Shown in pieces: positions 12,773 to 25,372 of a stretch of 64,000 nucleotides of DNA; within the stretch, counting starts at the first letter, position 1, and each line of letters starts with the position of its first letter. The DNA comes from Parasitella parasitica (taxonomy: Eukaryota; Mucoromycota; Mucoromycetes; Mucorales; Mucoraceae), in the NCBI GenBank assembly GCA_025201805.1, contig MU619252.1:5855-69854 (forward strand), given 5' to 3'. The notes under the pieces were generated by a model that made no database searches, was not told the DNA's origin, and was given only the letters and a program-made list of their open reading frames with translations. Position numbers and translations under genes: made by a program.

Positions 12773-15050
12773 TTAAGCTGATGAGCTCTCTTTTCCGAGA
12801 GTAGCTAGTTGACCCAAAAATTGATGAGGTGATAAGATATCGGTGGAACCATATGTGATCTTTTTTTTCCCATTATTTTGCTATTGATTTCAGACGCATT
12901 AGTCAAAGACATCGAAAATAAACTCAACAATACTTACTGTTGCAAGTTCTTGTAAATTTTGATATTCTACATAGTTACCACCGCCGACAACAAAGACAAT
13001 GGCTTCTTGGAATGCAACCTTATGTTGGCGTGGAGATTTTGTGTTTTTACTGACCTTAGGATCAAAATACAAGTAATCGCTTGCTTTTGATATTTCGTTT
13101 TGCGGTGGAGTCATTATATCAGAAACGATCTTACTAACAACCAGCTCTTTGCTAGTAGGAAGCAAGTTCTTGACACCCGATAATAAGTTTTCAAAACCAC
13201 CGCCTAGTCCACCTTTATTTAATCTGTCAGATAACTTGTTACCGATGCTACTAAAACCACGGAACAAATCATTCTGGGAAAATCCGGTTTGTGGTGCAGA
13301 TGGTGAAGAAATCATGGATGTCATGCGCATTAAAGCACGCACTCTAAATGTGTCATGTTAGTATTTCCATCTCTTTGAACGAGCATACACCTACTTTTTA
13401 ATGTAGTTTAATGGCTCCATATCACACCCAGCCTCAGAAAGTGCCTTCTCATAATCTTCCATATCATCCTTGGGAATTTCCTCCACTGTTGACAAGTAAT
13501 AAATCAAAAATAATCGCATTTTGTCCTCTGGATTCTTTTTTTCTGCATCACGAATAGTTTCCAATAAGGTCGTTTTGTTTTGTCTAGTGATGCTTTCCTC
13601 GATTTGAAAGAAATTATCCAGTTGTCTATCCTTGATGTCGTTCAGAAGCGCAGTTGCAACATTCATGTGCATATCCAAAGTTGCTTTTCTTGCCGTTAAT
13701 TCAGGTAGGGCAGTAATAGCCGATTTGAGCAGCTTGGTATTGGATGACATATCAATATTACCAACATCTTCCAAAGAAGAAACTCCACTGATGCCTGTAA
13801 TTTCTGCAGCATCCTTCTTGTATTTGTTCAATTCGGCATCAATATCCTCAGCTACCTGAGGAAATGGGCTTGATGCATTCTTTGACCAAAAGAAATCTTT
13901 GGCGTCGAGGTCATAGCTCTTTTTCTTGGATCCGTTCTCTCCTCCCTCAATAGTGATGCGATTTAATTTCATTGAAAGGACGTCATGAATAAGCGCTTCG
14001 TATGTCCAGGAATGGCTCAACATGGGTGTCAAATCCATGCTTCGATCCAGCAAAATGAGAACAGGGCGTTGTAGGTTGGCAGCACTGTTTTCTGAAAATA
14101 AATTGGTTCTACTGTTCATGACATGATCGCGTAATTTACTATCGAGTTTGTTAGCGATACTTTCGGCAGCATTTCCTCGAGGACAGCGAATGATAGGAAT
14201 AACGCCCATAGTGACAATTACTGAAAATAGTGCATTGACGGTTTTGTCAATGGTTTCTTCAATTAATGTTTCGGTGGCAGTTGGATTATTCAAGTTAATA
14301 AATGTTTGTGGCTGATTAAGAGAGAACACGTTGGGGTTTGTACAAATGAAATTAAGGTATTGATCGTAAACCTACAAAAATAAGTTATGCATGTAGTTTT
14401 GAGATATTTTGGGTTACACTACTTGGTTCACCATATCTGAGGTATTGTCAGCGATCGTAGTTGTTGCAAAGTCTTCTAAAATAGGTCGAGGTATAGTTGA
14501 ACAAAAGTTGATATAGTAGGAATCGTACAAATTGCGGCTCAAATCCTAATAAGATATACATTGAATCATTTATTTGGTTTGTCATCATAGAAACCCATAC
14601 TTCGCAGATCTTTTTGATGTTTTCTAATGTAGGCTCGACAAAATAGACAGCTGGTACATCAGGCAAAGATGATCTTTCCTGAGATAAAAGCCTAATGTTG
14701 TGGGGTTGTCAGATTTGAAAGTGCCAGAACAAACCAAGTTTTACTTTACATGTGAACTGTTACTCCATTTTCACGAAGATCGTTTACACGCATGATGGAG
14801 GAAATAATATCTTGACCAAATTTATCAAATATAAGAACCTTCCAAACAATGTTTCCAGGATTATTGCTTTCAGTTGGTCCACCGTCATCCGATGAGTTGA
14901 GGTGAAGCATGTTAGCAACAGCAGCTATACGATTTCAATTATTGGTTAAAATGTTAAACCTTTTTCTTTTCTTATAATTCAAATACCATATTGTGCTGAT
15001 CGCAATGAATTTGCATCTACCAAAGGAATGGTGTTTGTTTGTTGTTGCAT
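12773..15050 (-). CDS. SLY1: SLY1, Sec1/Munc18-family protein of ER-Golgi fusion
   Basis: SM protein that binds the Sed5-type syntaxin and promotes SNARE assembly in ER-Golgi and intra-Golgi traffic. The gene has at least seven exons; the first (15050-14987) encodes [20 protein letters not shown]. Downstream pieces include [20 protein letters not shown], a [10 protein letters not shown] strand, [20 protein letters not shown] (the SM-protein core) and [19 protein letters not shown]. Later come a [19 protein letters not shown] region and [13 protein letters not shown]. The last exon, reached through an intron with donor GTAAGT at about 12938, ends [19 protein letters not shown], a strong family C-terminus. 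Without that splice the frame would run to a stop at 12899, an unconserved end. The last exon abuts the convergent pseudogene. Confidence 0.93.
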
Positions 15051-15225
15051 ATTCGCGTTGGAAAGATAGTGAAGAAAAAAAAAACAAATGTTACAATTAG
15101 AGAGACCCAGTTACTTCTATGATGATGTGAATAACCAAAATGGGTGTCCTTATACTATCTACAAAATCACGTGATATGTATTACATTCATTAATAATAAA
15201 TGTAAATAAAAAAACGCCATCAAGA

Positions 15226-15299
15226 GCTTCCGTGGCGCAATTGGCTAGCGCGTCTGACTGTTAATCAGGAGGTTGGTGGTTCAAGCCCACCCGGGAGCG
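15226..15299 (+). tRNA. tRNA-Asn (anticodon GTT)
   Basis: A 74-nt intronless cloverleaf. The acceptor arms GCTTCCG and CGGGAGC pair (one T-G wobble) with discriminator G. The D-arm is TGGCGCAATTGGCTAGCGC. The anticodon stem is CTGACTGTTAATCAG with anticodon GTT. The T-arm is GGTGG-TTCAAGC-CCACC, containing the B-box. Internal A and B boxes are intact. It lies between the divergent SLY1 start and the proteasome gene. Confidence 0.96.
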
Positions 15300-15320
15300 T
15301 ATTTTTTACTACTTTTTTTG
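15300..15320 (+). terminator. RNA polymerase III T-run terminators after tRNA-Asn
   Basis: Immediately after the tRNA are a run of six T (about 15302-15307) and a second of seven T (about 15313-15319), the usual Pol III stop signals. Confidence 0.75.
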
Positions 15321-15716
15321 TATGCCGGAGTTTGAATTCTTCACATCGTTCTGTGTTAATCGTGATGGATGTTTTGGGTCTCTAGTTAATGGCTAAACAC
15401 TTTTATAAGCAAAAATAAAGTATATATTGTGTAATCTATTGTTATTTGACATTTTTGATTAGAAAATGAGGATATTTTTACGTTTTTAACCAATTGAAAC
15501 TGTTGCTCATCAGAAATCCAAGCAGACGTTTATCATGTTCGGAAGCCTTGAAGGTATTAAAACTCCTCCGTTATTTACTTGCTTCTTCTGTGCCTCATCT
15601 GGAATATATTAGTAGCGACACGCGTCGGTACTCGTCATCTTGGCTTCGAAGTTTTGATAAAGTGTTATTTACATCTTCTTTTTTTTTTATTATTTCTTCA
15701 TAATATACGCAAGAAA
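15321..15716. promoter_or_regulatory. Intergenic region upstream of PRE2
   Basis: AT-rich, about 400 bp. The short frames in it (for example 15494-15703) resemble nothing and start outside the PRE2 frame. A pyrimidine-rich stretch ends about 15 bp before the PRE2 ATG. No specific regulatory element was identified. Confidence 0.35.
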
Positions 15717-16767
15717 ATGAACAGATTTGTTTCCAGATATTCATCATCGCCTTTAAGTTTACCTCAAGAGGAAAATTTCGGTCAACTTTGTGGGCGTTGG
15801 GATGCTGCTCAACAGCTTGCATTTCCCACTTTTGATATTCCTGCTATCCACAACGTACGTGAACTATCTGCTTTGAGAAAATCGTGTAATAACAAAAAAG
15901 ATAGCCTGTAGATTTTTTAAAAAACGTTACTGATGAGAAATCTGCCGATTACAAAATAAAAATTCAACATGGTACAACTACACTTGCTTTCCAATTTCAA
16001 GGTGGTGTTATTGTTGCCGTAGATTCAAGAGCAACCATGGGCAATTACATTGGTAAATGATTGCGTGACGATAAATACGGTAAATGATATTAAAATCTGT
16101 ATGCTATAGGCTCTCAAACTGTAAAGAAGGTAATCGAAATCAATCCTTATTTGTTGGGTACCATGGCTGGTGGTGCGGCTGATTGTTCATATTGGGAACG
16201 TGAGCTAGGAAGACGCTGTCGTTTGCACGAATTGAGAAACAAGGAACGTATTTCAGTCGCTGCTGCATCCAAGTTATTAGCCAACATGGTATATGCTTAC
16301 AAAGGCATGGGCTTATCCATGGTAAGATCGAATTATGCTATGTTTAAAATTGTTTTTGCTTAATACTGTTAATGCAGGGTACTATGGTTACAGGATGGGA
16401 TAAATCTGGACCTAATCTCTTCTATGTTGATTCTGATGGATCAAGATTAAAGGGAGATATATTCTCTGTTGGTTCAGGTTCAACATTTGCTTATGGTGTG
16501 CTTGACTCTGGATATGACTATGATTTAGAGATCAAGGACGCTCTTGAACTTGGAAGAAGATCTATTTACCACGCTACACATCGTGATGCAATGTCTGGTG
16601 GTTCTGTCAATTGTAAGCTTATATATCTCTCTGTTTATAATTCAACAATACGCTAACATTAAATAGTATATCATGTCACTGAAAAGGGTTGGACATACCA
16701 TGGCAACCATGATGTTGGCAATCTTCATTGGGAGTATCAAGATGGTATTGCAAAAGATATTATCTAA
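15717..16767 (+). CDS. PRE2: 20S proteasome subunit beta5 (PRE2/PSMB5), chymotrypsin-like
   Basis: Catalytic beta-ring subunit of the 20S proteasome. Five exons (15717-15854, 15905-16052, 16110-16321, 16378-16612, 16667-16767). A propeptide of about 69 residues ([12 protein letters not shown]..) is followed by [20 protein letters not shown]. The first Thr after Gly, about residue 70, is the mature N-terminal nucleophile. Other core motifs are [35 protein letters not shown], the [17 protein letters not shown] helix, [14 protein letters not shown] (GSGS) and [15 protein letters not shown]. The first intron is only 50 bp; I use the acceptor at 15904, because it restores the frame ([14 protein letters not shown]). 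Confidence 0.96.
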
Positions 16768-17304
16768 ATAGGATTTCCGGATTATAATTAAAAAAAAAAA
16801 TAAGAGTAAAAAAAGACGATAAATAAAACTGATTCTGGCTTAACAAGCAGAACCCCTTTACGCTAACAAGCCTTTTATTGGAAAAGACTTATTTAATGAT
16901 TGATGTAATACTTTATCCGTTTAGATAATGATGCTACACTATCGTTTGCTAACCTGAAATCAAGCCAGGTTTTTAGCCGTTTGCAATAGCAACTCCCAAC
17001 CATATAGGTGATAATTGTAGACACCATTCGGTAATTACTGTACATAGCAAGCAGCCATTCCATATTGCCGTTTTCAGGCGTTCGGTGAGATAACAATAAA
17101 ACTTTGAGGGGTTCTGTTAAATCTTTGATCATGACAAACCCAATCATTCGACACTCTGGTGTATACGATTTTTATATAAAATTTATTTGAAAGTTGGATA
17201 AAAAATTACTTTGATTGATTTTGCATCAAAATAAACCAATTCTACTATTTTGCCGTAAAATATAAATGGATTTGTATGTAAGATTTTATATGTTTGATAT
17301 TTAT
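16768..17304. other. Intergenic region between PRE2 and SMT3 3' ends
   Basis: Both flanking genes end here, so this is 3' flanking DNA with A-rich runs after PRE2. An 84-codon minus-strand frame at 16893-17147 has no recognisable domain and no support; it might be chance or an eroded exon. No RNA gene seen. Confidence 0.4.
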
Positions 17305-17723
17305 TTAACATCCTCCGATTTGTTCAACCATAACATCAATAACATCTCCATCTTCCATATCCAACTTTATAAAATGAGAATGTGAATTGAGAAAATCAGT
17401 AAAAATATTGAAGATCTCGTTCGATACTTACTTCATTAGGTGTATGATGTGCTTGGACACGGGAACCATCATACAAGAAACGTATAGAGTCAATACTTTT
17501 ACCTTGACGTTCACAATAGGCTTCCATCAACTTTTTTAGTTGAGTAGTACGTTTGATTTTGAAGAAAACCTCGTTGCTATCCTGCAATGATCATAGTTAA
17601 TATTAGTTTCCTATAAAATAAAAATAAAAAAACATTTGTTGAATACTTTACGCCTCCTACAACTTTGAGATTAATGTGTTCAATAGGTCCCTCCTTCTTT
17701 TCCACTTTCGAATCTTCAGACAT
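17305..17723 (-). CDS. SMT3: SUMO (SMT3) ubiquitin-like modifier
   Basis: Small ubiquitin-like protein conjugated to target lysines. Three short exons starting at the ATG at 17723: [20 protein letters not shown], then after the first intron [40 protein letters not shown] and HHTPNE, then [18 protein letters not shown]. The di-Gly used for conjugation is followed by one Cys and stop, so only a one-residue tail has to be removed by the Ulp protease. The beta-grasp core matches SUMO rather than ubiquitin or NEDD8 ([12 protein letters not shown]). It shares a short divergent promoter (about 180 bp) with SCO1. Confidence 0.96.
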
Positions 17724-17903
17724 GATTTAGTACGCGAGTATTGTTCAAAGAAGAGAAAACTGCTTTGCTGTGCGGAGGAGAGAATAAAACTTTTATACAT
17801 CACGTGCTGCTCTAATTCAGTTGAAACCATCATATCCTGGCTCGCTCGCCGGGGGTGGATGGAAGATGTTTTCCATGAAATAGAAGTTTTGTCAGTTGTT
17901 TAT

Positions 17904-18926
17904 ATGCTTAACATGTCATTCATTACTCGAAATCTAGCTAGAGCTAATATCAAGGTAATAGGAACATAGGAGCACCCATAGTTGTCGCCTAACTGTTGTC
18001 ATCTCTTTGCTAGGCTGCGAAGCGTCAATTCTGCAAGCCTGCAACCTCTTCAATGTCATGTTCCGCTTTTCCTGCCTACAAGCCATCATTGAAAACTATA
18101 GCTCCTAACCGCTTCTATTCTGCTTCTGCATCCAAAGAAGAAATCCGCGCAAAAGCAATTGTTGGCGTAAAGTATCCTTTTGCTTCATATTACAGCACAA
18201 ACTAACACTTTTTGCATAAAACTGACATGATAGCCTTTCACTTTCAGAGCGGCTGCCGTCTTTTTAGGTGTTGGTGCAGGTTTATTGTTGTATTTTCAAA
18301 ACGAAAAGAAAAAAGTTGCAGAAATTCGCAAACAAAAGGAAGCTGAAAAATCTCAAACACAATCATACGGCAAGCCCAAGTTGGGAGGACCTTATACATT
18401 GACAAATGCAGAAACCAACAAGCCATTCGGTTCTGAAGATTTGAAGGGCAAGTTCACCATGATTTACTTTGGATTTACACATTGTCCTGATATCTGCCCT
18501 GAGGAATTGGACAAGATGGCTGAAGTAGTTGACACGATCAAAAAAGAGATTGGGGAGAACGTATTGGTACCTGTCTTTATCACCTGTGACCCTCGACGTG
18601 ATACTGTGGATATCGTCAGAGAGTATGTCAAGGATTTCCACAAAGATTTAATTGGCTTGACAGGTGATCAGGATCAAATTAAACGGGTTGCTAAACTGTT
18701 TAGGGTCTATGTATCGTCTCCTCCTGACATTAGCGAAGGTGATGACTATCTGGTAGATCATTCGATTTTCTTTTATTTGATGGATCCAGAAGGCAATTTC
18801 CTGGATTGCTATGCTCAAAACTCAGAAGCTGATGGCGTCAGTGAGAGCTTCAAGAGCTACTACAAAGCCTACATAGAAAATGGCGGTAAATTAGATCAGT
18901 CCCCTATCAACGATACTAGCAATTAA
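17904..18926 (+). CDS. SCO1: SCO1, mitochondrial copper chaperone for cytochrome c oxidase
   Basis: Inner-membrane protein that metallates the CuA site of Cox2. Three exons (17904-17954, 18014-18171, 18248-18926) give 295 residues. The N-terminus is basic and Ser/Ala-rich (SFITRNLARANIK..), fitting a mitochondrial presequence. One membrane segment follows (AAVFLGVGAGLLLYF), then a thioredoxin-like domain with the copper motif CPDICPEEL. FITCDPRRDT and the copper-ligand His in YLVDHSIFFYLMDPEG are also present. A second ATG three codons downstream is an equally good start. The 3' end is about 20 bp from the convergent next gene. Confidence 0.95.
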
Positions 18927-18946
18927 ATGAAGAAGGAAACCATGAA

Positions 18947-20534
18947 TTATATGACGTTTATTTTGGACCAGCCGTTATTTTTTTTTTTGAAATATGTGGA
19001 TAGTTGGTTTGATGGTTGAGAAGCAGTAGTGAGGAACAGTGACATATGGTGTTTTTGATGACTAATGTAGTCATCATGTTCAATCATTGAAGAGTCCATT
19101 GAATTGGGCGTTGAAGGGGCAGAAATCAGGGAAGGTGCAGCCTGTTTGTGATAAGGTGGGGTCTCAGGGGTTGTACTCAAAAGAGTGTTACTTAAAGCAG
19201 GGAATCTATTGCTAGGAGATGTAGGGGTTCGGCACATGGCAATCTCGTTCTCGGTAATGATCTCCAGCTGTTGCTGTTTTGGTTCTATTTCGATTGTTGC
19301 TACTGGGGACGACCGTGCACGTAAAAAAGTGCGAGAATGTGCCTTGTCTTCGTACGACAATTGTCTACTGTGAGTCTTTGTGCGAGATACCACTGCTTCA
19401 TATTGTGCTTTATCTTTCACAATATCACTGTTGATGTTTTGCTCAAAATGATCATCTAATTCACGAATATGTGCGATAGGTTGAAGTGAAACTGCACGCA
19501 CTTTTTTGCCCTCTAATGCCAGCATGGCGTCCTGCCTTGGTCCATCATTTAAGGATGGGCAAGCAGATAAATCCATTGAGCTTTGAGAGCACGGTGTATC
19601 ATGTTGCTCAGATTGTGTTGGGAGAGGTGGCAGGGGTTTTTGTACGTCGTCTATTGACTTGTCTTCAACTGCCAACGTCAATTGATCTGTATTTGGCATA
19701 GTGAGTGGACTTCGTCTACGTCTTCTTTCTATTAAAGTAAATTTCTGCTCTTCATCATCACTTGTAGTAGTAGTCGAAATGGGGGAATCCGTTGCGGTAA
19801 TAATAGAATGGGGTCTACTATTGTTGATGCTTGAGTCAAGGGGTATATTCAAGGGTGGTAATGGAGGTGGTAACGATGCGCTATTCGACCTGGAATTATT
19901 AGTGGGGTCTAGTGTTCCATTGCGAAATGGCGAAACTGAGCCAATGCCACTTTTAAAAGCAATATAACTATCGTTATCAATGTCGGACGATACGAGAAAT
20001 TCAGCATCCATCGATAAGCGTAATAGGGAAGGCTGTTTTTTAGTCTTGATGGATATAGGCTCCACTCTTGGAACGGCTGGGTCTATTAATGTGCGTCGAC
20101 TGACGATTGTTGTATTCGTGTTGCTATGGTTGCTAAAACTCTCTCGTTTGGATTTGGTCCGTCTTGGTGGCGGTGAAAGGGATAGCGGTGCTGGTGGCTG
20201 CTGGTGTGATTGTGGGTAGCTCCATATCATTCTAGGAGAAGATGCAGATGGCAGCGTTGGTCTCAGAACTATGTCCAGATACCTAGTTAATTCATGCGAT
20301 ATTCTCAATTCGTATTGCTTTACCTTTGATCGTTCCTGACAAAACAATATGCTTTTTATCAAGTTTATCACAGGATTGAGATTGTTTCTGATTTGATGCT
20401 GACTTGCCGTTGTTTCTTCCCAATTTGTTGATGACAAAAGAAAAGCAAGACGACCAGCGAAGTTTGCGAAGCTTATCATTTAAATTTTTCTGTCTAGTAT
20501 TAGCTGAATGGTTTGATTTGCCTTCATTTGACAT
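18947..20534 (-). CDS. Unrecognised Ser/Pro-rich protein, probably disordered
   Basis: I do not recognise a family. A two-exon model (20534-20341, 20282-18947; 58-bp intron with donor GTCAGG) joins in frame to about 509 residues. The N-terminus is basic (DKLRKLRWSSCFSFVINKL). The rest is rich in Ser, Pro, Thr and Asn with proline runs (SLPPPLPPLNIP, KPLPPLPTQ) that could be SH3/WW-type ligands. Basic and acidic clusters and many potential phosphosites (SPR, RTPTSP, TPETPPY) are also present. No membrane segment or catalytic motif is seen. The alternative is a single-exon frame starting at 20479; its N-terminus looks less conserved-like, but I cannot exclude it. Strong antisense frames here are shadows of the biased composition. 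Confidence 0.6.
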
Positions 20535-23500
20535 GAGCTGTTGATTTGTTTAGGGTATATCAAGTTAAAAGAAAGAAGAGGATAAAGAAGAAAAAAGGGG
20601 AAAAGAAATATATATTGTGCCTCGCTACACATCATGTACCCTAAAGAGGTAAGAATGCTTTACTTTTGGAGGGCTCAGTCCCGAAACCTCCGTTCTAATT
20701 TGCTTGTCTTCTATGTTCTGTTTGGTGATACTCTACTTGCAGAGACAGATGGCGTATGTATCTATCTACATGTTTAAATGAGACATTTAAAACAGATTAA
20801 TGGTTAGGAAAAATCATGCCATATCTCCAAAGAAGTACATAATCAGAAGCTGATATTTGCGTAATTGGTTACATTACACAGACTTTGATATATGAAAACA
20901 ACGGGCAGCCATTTTGTTTCATCGTACTAAACCAGGTCTAGGTTTTTTTGTAATGAGAATTGTGAGCTGTTTTTCAAGGAGGTTTTGAAAATAAACAATC
21001 ATTTTGTACAATCCCTCATAACAGTGATACAATGGGTCTCTTTGTGGTCTTTTTTTTTTTTTCCTTTCTTTTTCCAGTAATGCACAGTACTGATGGCACC
21101 TTTTTCGAAATGTTTGCTCTCAAAGATACACACCATATATGCTCATCAACATGATTTGTTTGTTGATCATTTATGTAGCGGGAAAAAAAAAGCTTGTTTT
21201 ATTAAAAGCTTCATCATATGCTGTGTACGTGGGTAGCTTCATTTGGCTATCACAATGATGATTATAGTTTTATATTTATTTTTGGTGGAACCCGTTACTG
21301 GTGAATCATTGTGTAATTTATCCTCGTGGCAAAACGTTTCTAACGTATCCTGTCCCCTCATTTCTGAATGATTTTCAATATACATATAGCGTCGAAATAA
21401 AGCCACGTTTTACATATATAAACAGAGTGATATTAAGTATGATATTTGCAAACTGGCACTATGGTTTAGATACTAATGTGCACGCAAAATTATACTATAT
21501 TCCAATATTCGCAGGACTCTACTTAGAATATCAATATAATACACAAGACTCAGGGTCGTTGCTGAGTACGAGCACAAAATCTAAAAAACAAGTGTTGACG
21601 ATGATGTAAAATAAGAATATTCAGGAACCCAGAACGTTTGCAACAAATATTTACTTTATGCATCAAAAATATCATTGAAATAAATACACATGGTACCGAT
21701 TCACACACACGTACACAGGCTGGCCACTTATAATGCCCACATAAACCCTTGACAACTCAAAAGAAGGACTACTGTTTAAATATGTATAACAGAGCAAACA
21801 ATCAACACAGCGTGTTATATCCTGAAATGCCATGTACAATATTATTTGCCGACTTAAACGAAGAGCGAGATACTGTATATTTATAGGCCGTATAAGCTAA
21901 TTTAGATTAAAGGTTTATTTTTAGTCTTCTCACGTTGTTTTATGGGAACTGCACCCGTGTTTTTAATTTTAACTGATTCAAGAGACAGAGCAAAAAAAAA
22001 GCCTGTTCCTGAGTTGGGTTTAAATATATTATCAAGGAATCAGTTGATTACTTTGATCCAGAGCAGATTTAACAAATAAATAGAAAGCTCAGGAGCATGA
22101 GTCACTTAAGTTTACATGAAGTGTCATTTTGAGCTACCACATACTTGGCGCATGTGATTTTGTGCTGCTTCTTCATATCTAAGTATCAAATTTCAATGTC
22201 ATAACCTACACATTAACCCGGAAAAGAAACGTTCAATCAATATTGCCCACCTTATTGATCTTCGTTCTCTATTATATCAGTGCTTCTCTTGTAATGTTGA
22301 ATTGACAAATATTACCTCAAACTTAGGATTATAATTTCGAGAGATTGATATGCAATCGTTGTAACGATGATAAATCTGCGCGCGGAAAAAAATTAGTTGG
22401 AATTCCGTTGCTAAGATGGCTTGACATGCTGCACTTCGCCTCTTCTTTTGTGTACATTATCATTTTCTCTATGCGCATACATGATGGTCTCTTTAAGTAG
22501 AACATTTATTTATTTTGGGGTTTTACTGTCTCGACTCTCCCACTTTATTTACTTACTGGACACAAAACTCACGTTGTCCATATGTACCCAGGACCTAACT
22601 CTGTACGCCGTGGTATCAAGGTCGAAACAAATTTGTAGACGGTTAAAATAACTTTTTTCGAAGCTCCTTTTTTTGTTATCTCTATATTATTCATACCAGA
22701 TACCTAACATGTACATTTCTATACAAGGCCTTTATTCTATCTTTACAAATGTGTAGGAAAATTTTTAGCTTAATGCATAATATGATACAGCTCACTTCTT
22801 CAAAAACTGGTAATAATACCCTTTATAAGCTATTAGAAGGTACACATCTTTCCCAAGTTGAGTTTATTCTTTTGAATAATGAATAAAGGAATCTTTTTAA
22901 AATGGATCAATTCAACTTGATAACAGAACGATTTTGGATAGAATCCTTCTAGCTTGTACATACAAAAATAACTATTTGTTACTTTAATACAAAGATAACT
23001 TTTAATACACAACATCGCCCAGTGGGAATTAAGTTATGTTCAGATAGCGGTCAGTTAACAATATTAATTTTTTTCATGTTCATTACAAATAACTAGTAAT
23101 TTCACAATAAGCTCGTAACACATACTAAATAAATTAAATATCTAAAGCTCATGTCGAGATAAAAGTGCAAGTCTATAGCGTCATCCATTCTAATGGTGCT
23201 ATCTCCAGCCTACATTTTATGTAAAATGAATTTGCTTTTTACATCTTAATAACTGTATACAAATGTAGTCTATATCAATTTAAGGTAACGGGATGATTCC
23301 AGAAGTGGAATGCAGATCATTTTAGTGAATTTTTTTCACAATATTTTTTAAAACTGTTATTTATTTTTTAGATGAATATCATCAAAATGCCATTTAAAAA
23401 CTATCTTTTTATGCTAGTATCCAGGATAAATGGTTATGGATAAGAACCTAAATTATATTGGGTTATTCATCCTGGCCGTCTTAACAGCAACGATTGAGAA

Positions 23501-23904
23501 AGAAAGGAACAATGGCAGATTTGACGAGTGTTGCAGTTTCTTCTATTTGTCCTTGATACTGGATTACGTATTTTTGAATCCTTACTAGCCTGATCTTGAT
23601 GATTTTGATCTTTGTAGAATATTTTTGGATGATTTGAAGTTCATAATATTTACGGAGATTCTTTTTATGAGATAGCTCAGTTTATACTGATCTATAACAC
23701 TTATGCCACGATCTATGCTTCAGATGTGTAACCCAGTTTCCAGGTACACACTACAAGACATATACTTCTATCCATGATACTAGCTACATATCCACTATGT
23801 ATTACAGACTTGTGCAATATGTGCATGCTATAGATATGCTCATAACATGCTGCATATACAGATCACGCTGATGTGTCAATTTCCCAACCGGAAGTCAAAC
23901 TCAA

Positions 23905-24172
23905 GTAAACTCAATCCTGAACACAATTCAGGAACATATCCCAATGGATCATGTTCCTTATTTATAACTCAACATGACATGTTCATGGACAATAGATACA
24001 ATCTATCGTTCCATTCTCTAAATCACACCATGTCTCACACTTGTATCTTATCCTCCCATCAGTCCACTTAGATTCACTAGTATATAAACCATCATTTTTT
24101 CCATGTAATAAACGAAGTCTTTACCTGATTAATTCACAACCGTTTTATTTGAATAATTTCTCATTCTGATAA
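23905..24172 (+). repeat. Left arm of a diverged ~270-bp inverted repeat (LTR-like)
   Basis: The segment matches the reverse complement of about 25094-25372 with scattered mismatches and small indels. Shared blocks include GGAACATATCC, TGTCCATGAACATGTCATG (read on the other strand), CACTAGTATATAAACCATCA, TTTTTTCCATGTAATAAACG and CTGATTAATTCACAACCG. A TATAAA box followed about 30 bp later by an AATAAA-type signal is the arrangement of a retrotransposon LTR, but TG..CA ends and a target duplication were not found. Confidence 0.65.
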
Positions 24173-24974
24173 ATCACATGCTAAGATAAATACCAAGTGA
24201 TATATTCAGACATGCACTATTAATATAGACTAAACAAGAACACAGCAAAATAAACACAATTCAGCGAGGAATAGAGTGTATAAATGCTTTGTTTGGTTTT
24301 GTAATTCCCATTCAAGTTTCGAATTTTTGAGAAGTCAGCGTTGAATCAAGTATATCTCATTTTCAAAAACTAGTTAAAAATATATGGAAGCTTCAGAAAA
24401 CTATAAAAAAAATATGTGCGTATGCAACAAAGCGTGAAAAAATGGTCATGTATTTTGATTTGAAATAAGAGCTCTTTCAACAGAGTAAATCATGTTGAAA
24501 GTCGGGCGAAATAGCTTGAATCAACCAAATTAGGAGATTCGAAATCCAAAAAAGGCGATTTTTTAAGCTGTACACTCCGTTCTAATTAATAATATGTTAA
24601 GACTATAATAGAAATGGTATTCGCTTAAGGATCAATATTAACTGATCATGGTATTTCGGATATGGTCTATCTACGTACTCAGGTAGATCTAAGTTATATA
24701 AAGTCTACTGAGATATCGTTTAGTACGACAACACAAATGCTTATTACTCAGAATTGTCATGCGAAATTTATTTATGATAGTAGAACGTTTATCCATAGCT
24801 TAAAGTATAAGGTTCATTTACCTGACCAATAGACGAGCTGAAGCTTTATACACCTGTCGATTTGATAATAAATACTATACCTCCATCAAGTTGACACTAA
24901 TTGATTTTGTGTTTTAATTTTTTTCAGCAAATATGTCTAACAACATCCTAATTAATTCTACAAATTTTTCAGAA

Positions 24975-25040
24975 GATTTAAATAGAAATTAGTTTGGTAA
25001 AGATCTGTTTATTATATTCAAAACATAAATTTATATACTT
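24975..25040 (-). repeat. Partial, more diverged third copy of the LTR-like repeat
   Basis: The stretch containing GGTAAAGATCTGTTTATTA and TTTATATACTTTT parallels the right arm's GGTAAAGATCTCGTTTATTA and TTTATATACTAGT in the same orientation, directly beside it. This suggests nested or tandem insertion. Confidence 0.45.
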
Positions 25041-25093
25041 TTCAAAAACCTAGGGAAATGATGCGAAAGAATAAAATCTGAAGTAATGATTGA

Positions 25094-25372
25094 TGTATCA
25101 GAATTTGAGTAATTATTCAAATAAAACGGTTGTGAATTAATCAGGTAAAGATCTCGTTTATTACATGGAAAAAATGATGGTTTATATACTAGTGAATTTA
25201 AGAGGGTTGATGGGAGATATAAGATGTAAGTGCCAGAAGACATGGTGTAATTTAGAGAATGAAACGATACATTTTGTATCTATATGTCCATGAACATGTC
25301 ATGCTGAGTTATAAATTTGGAACATGGTCCATTCGGATATGTTCCTAGATAGTCTTCACACGATTGAGTTTC
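25094..25372 (-). repeat. Right arm of the ~270-bp inverted repeat (LTR-like)
   Basis: Reverse-complement partner of 23905-24172; the arms are about 920 bp apart. Read on the minus strand it has the same TATAAA and AATAAA spacing as the left arm. No intact coding sequence lies between the arms. Confidence 0.65.

Noticed and set aside
15494-15911. Upstream frames overlapping the PRE2 first exon
   Set aside because: They run in other frames and lack similarity; the PRE2 ATG at 15717 gives the proper propeptide and frame.
16893-17147. An 84-codon minus-strand frame between PRE2 and SMT3
   Set aside because: Reads somewhat protein-like but matches nothing I know and has no adjoining exons; left as intergenic.
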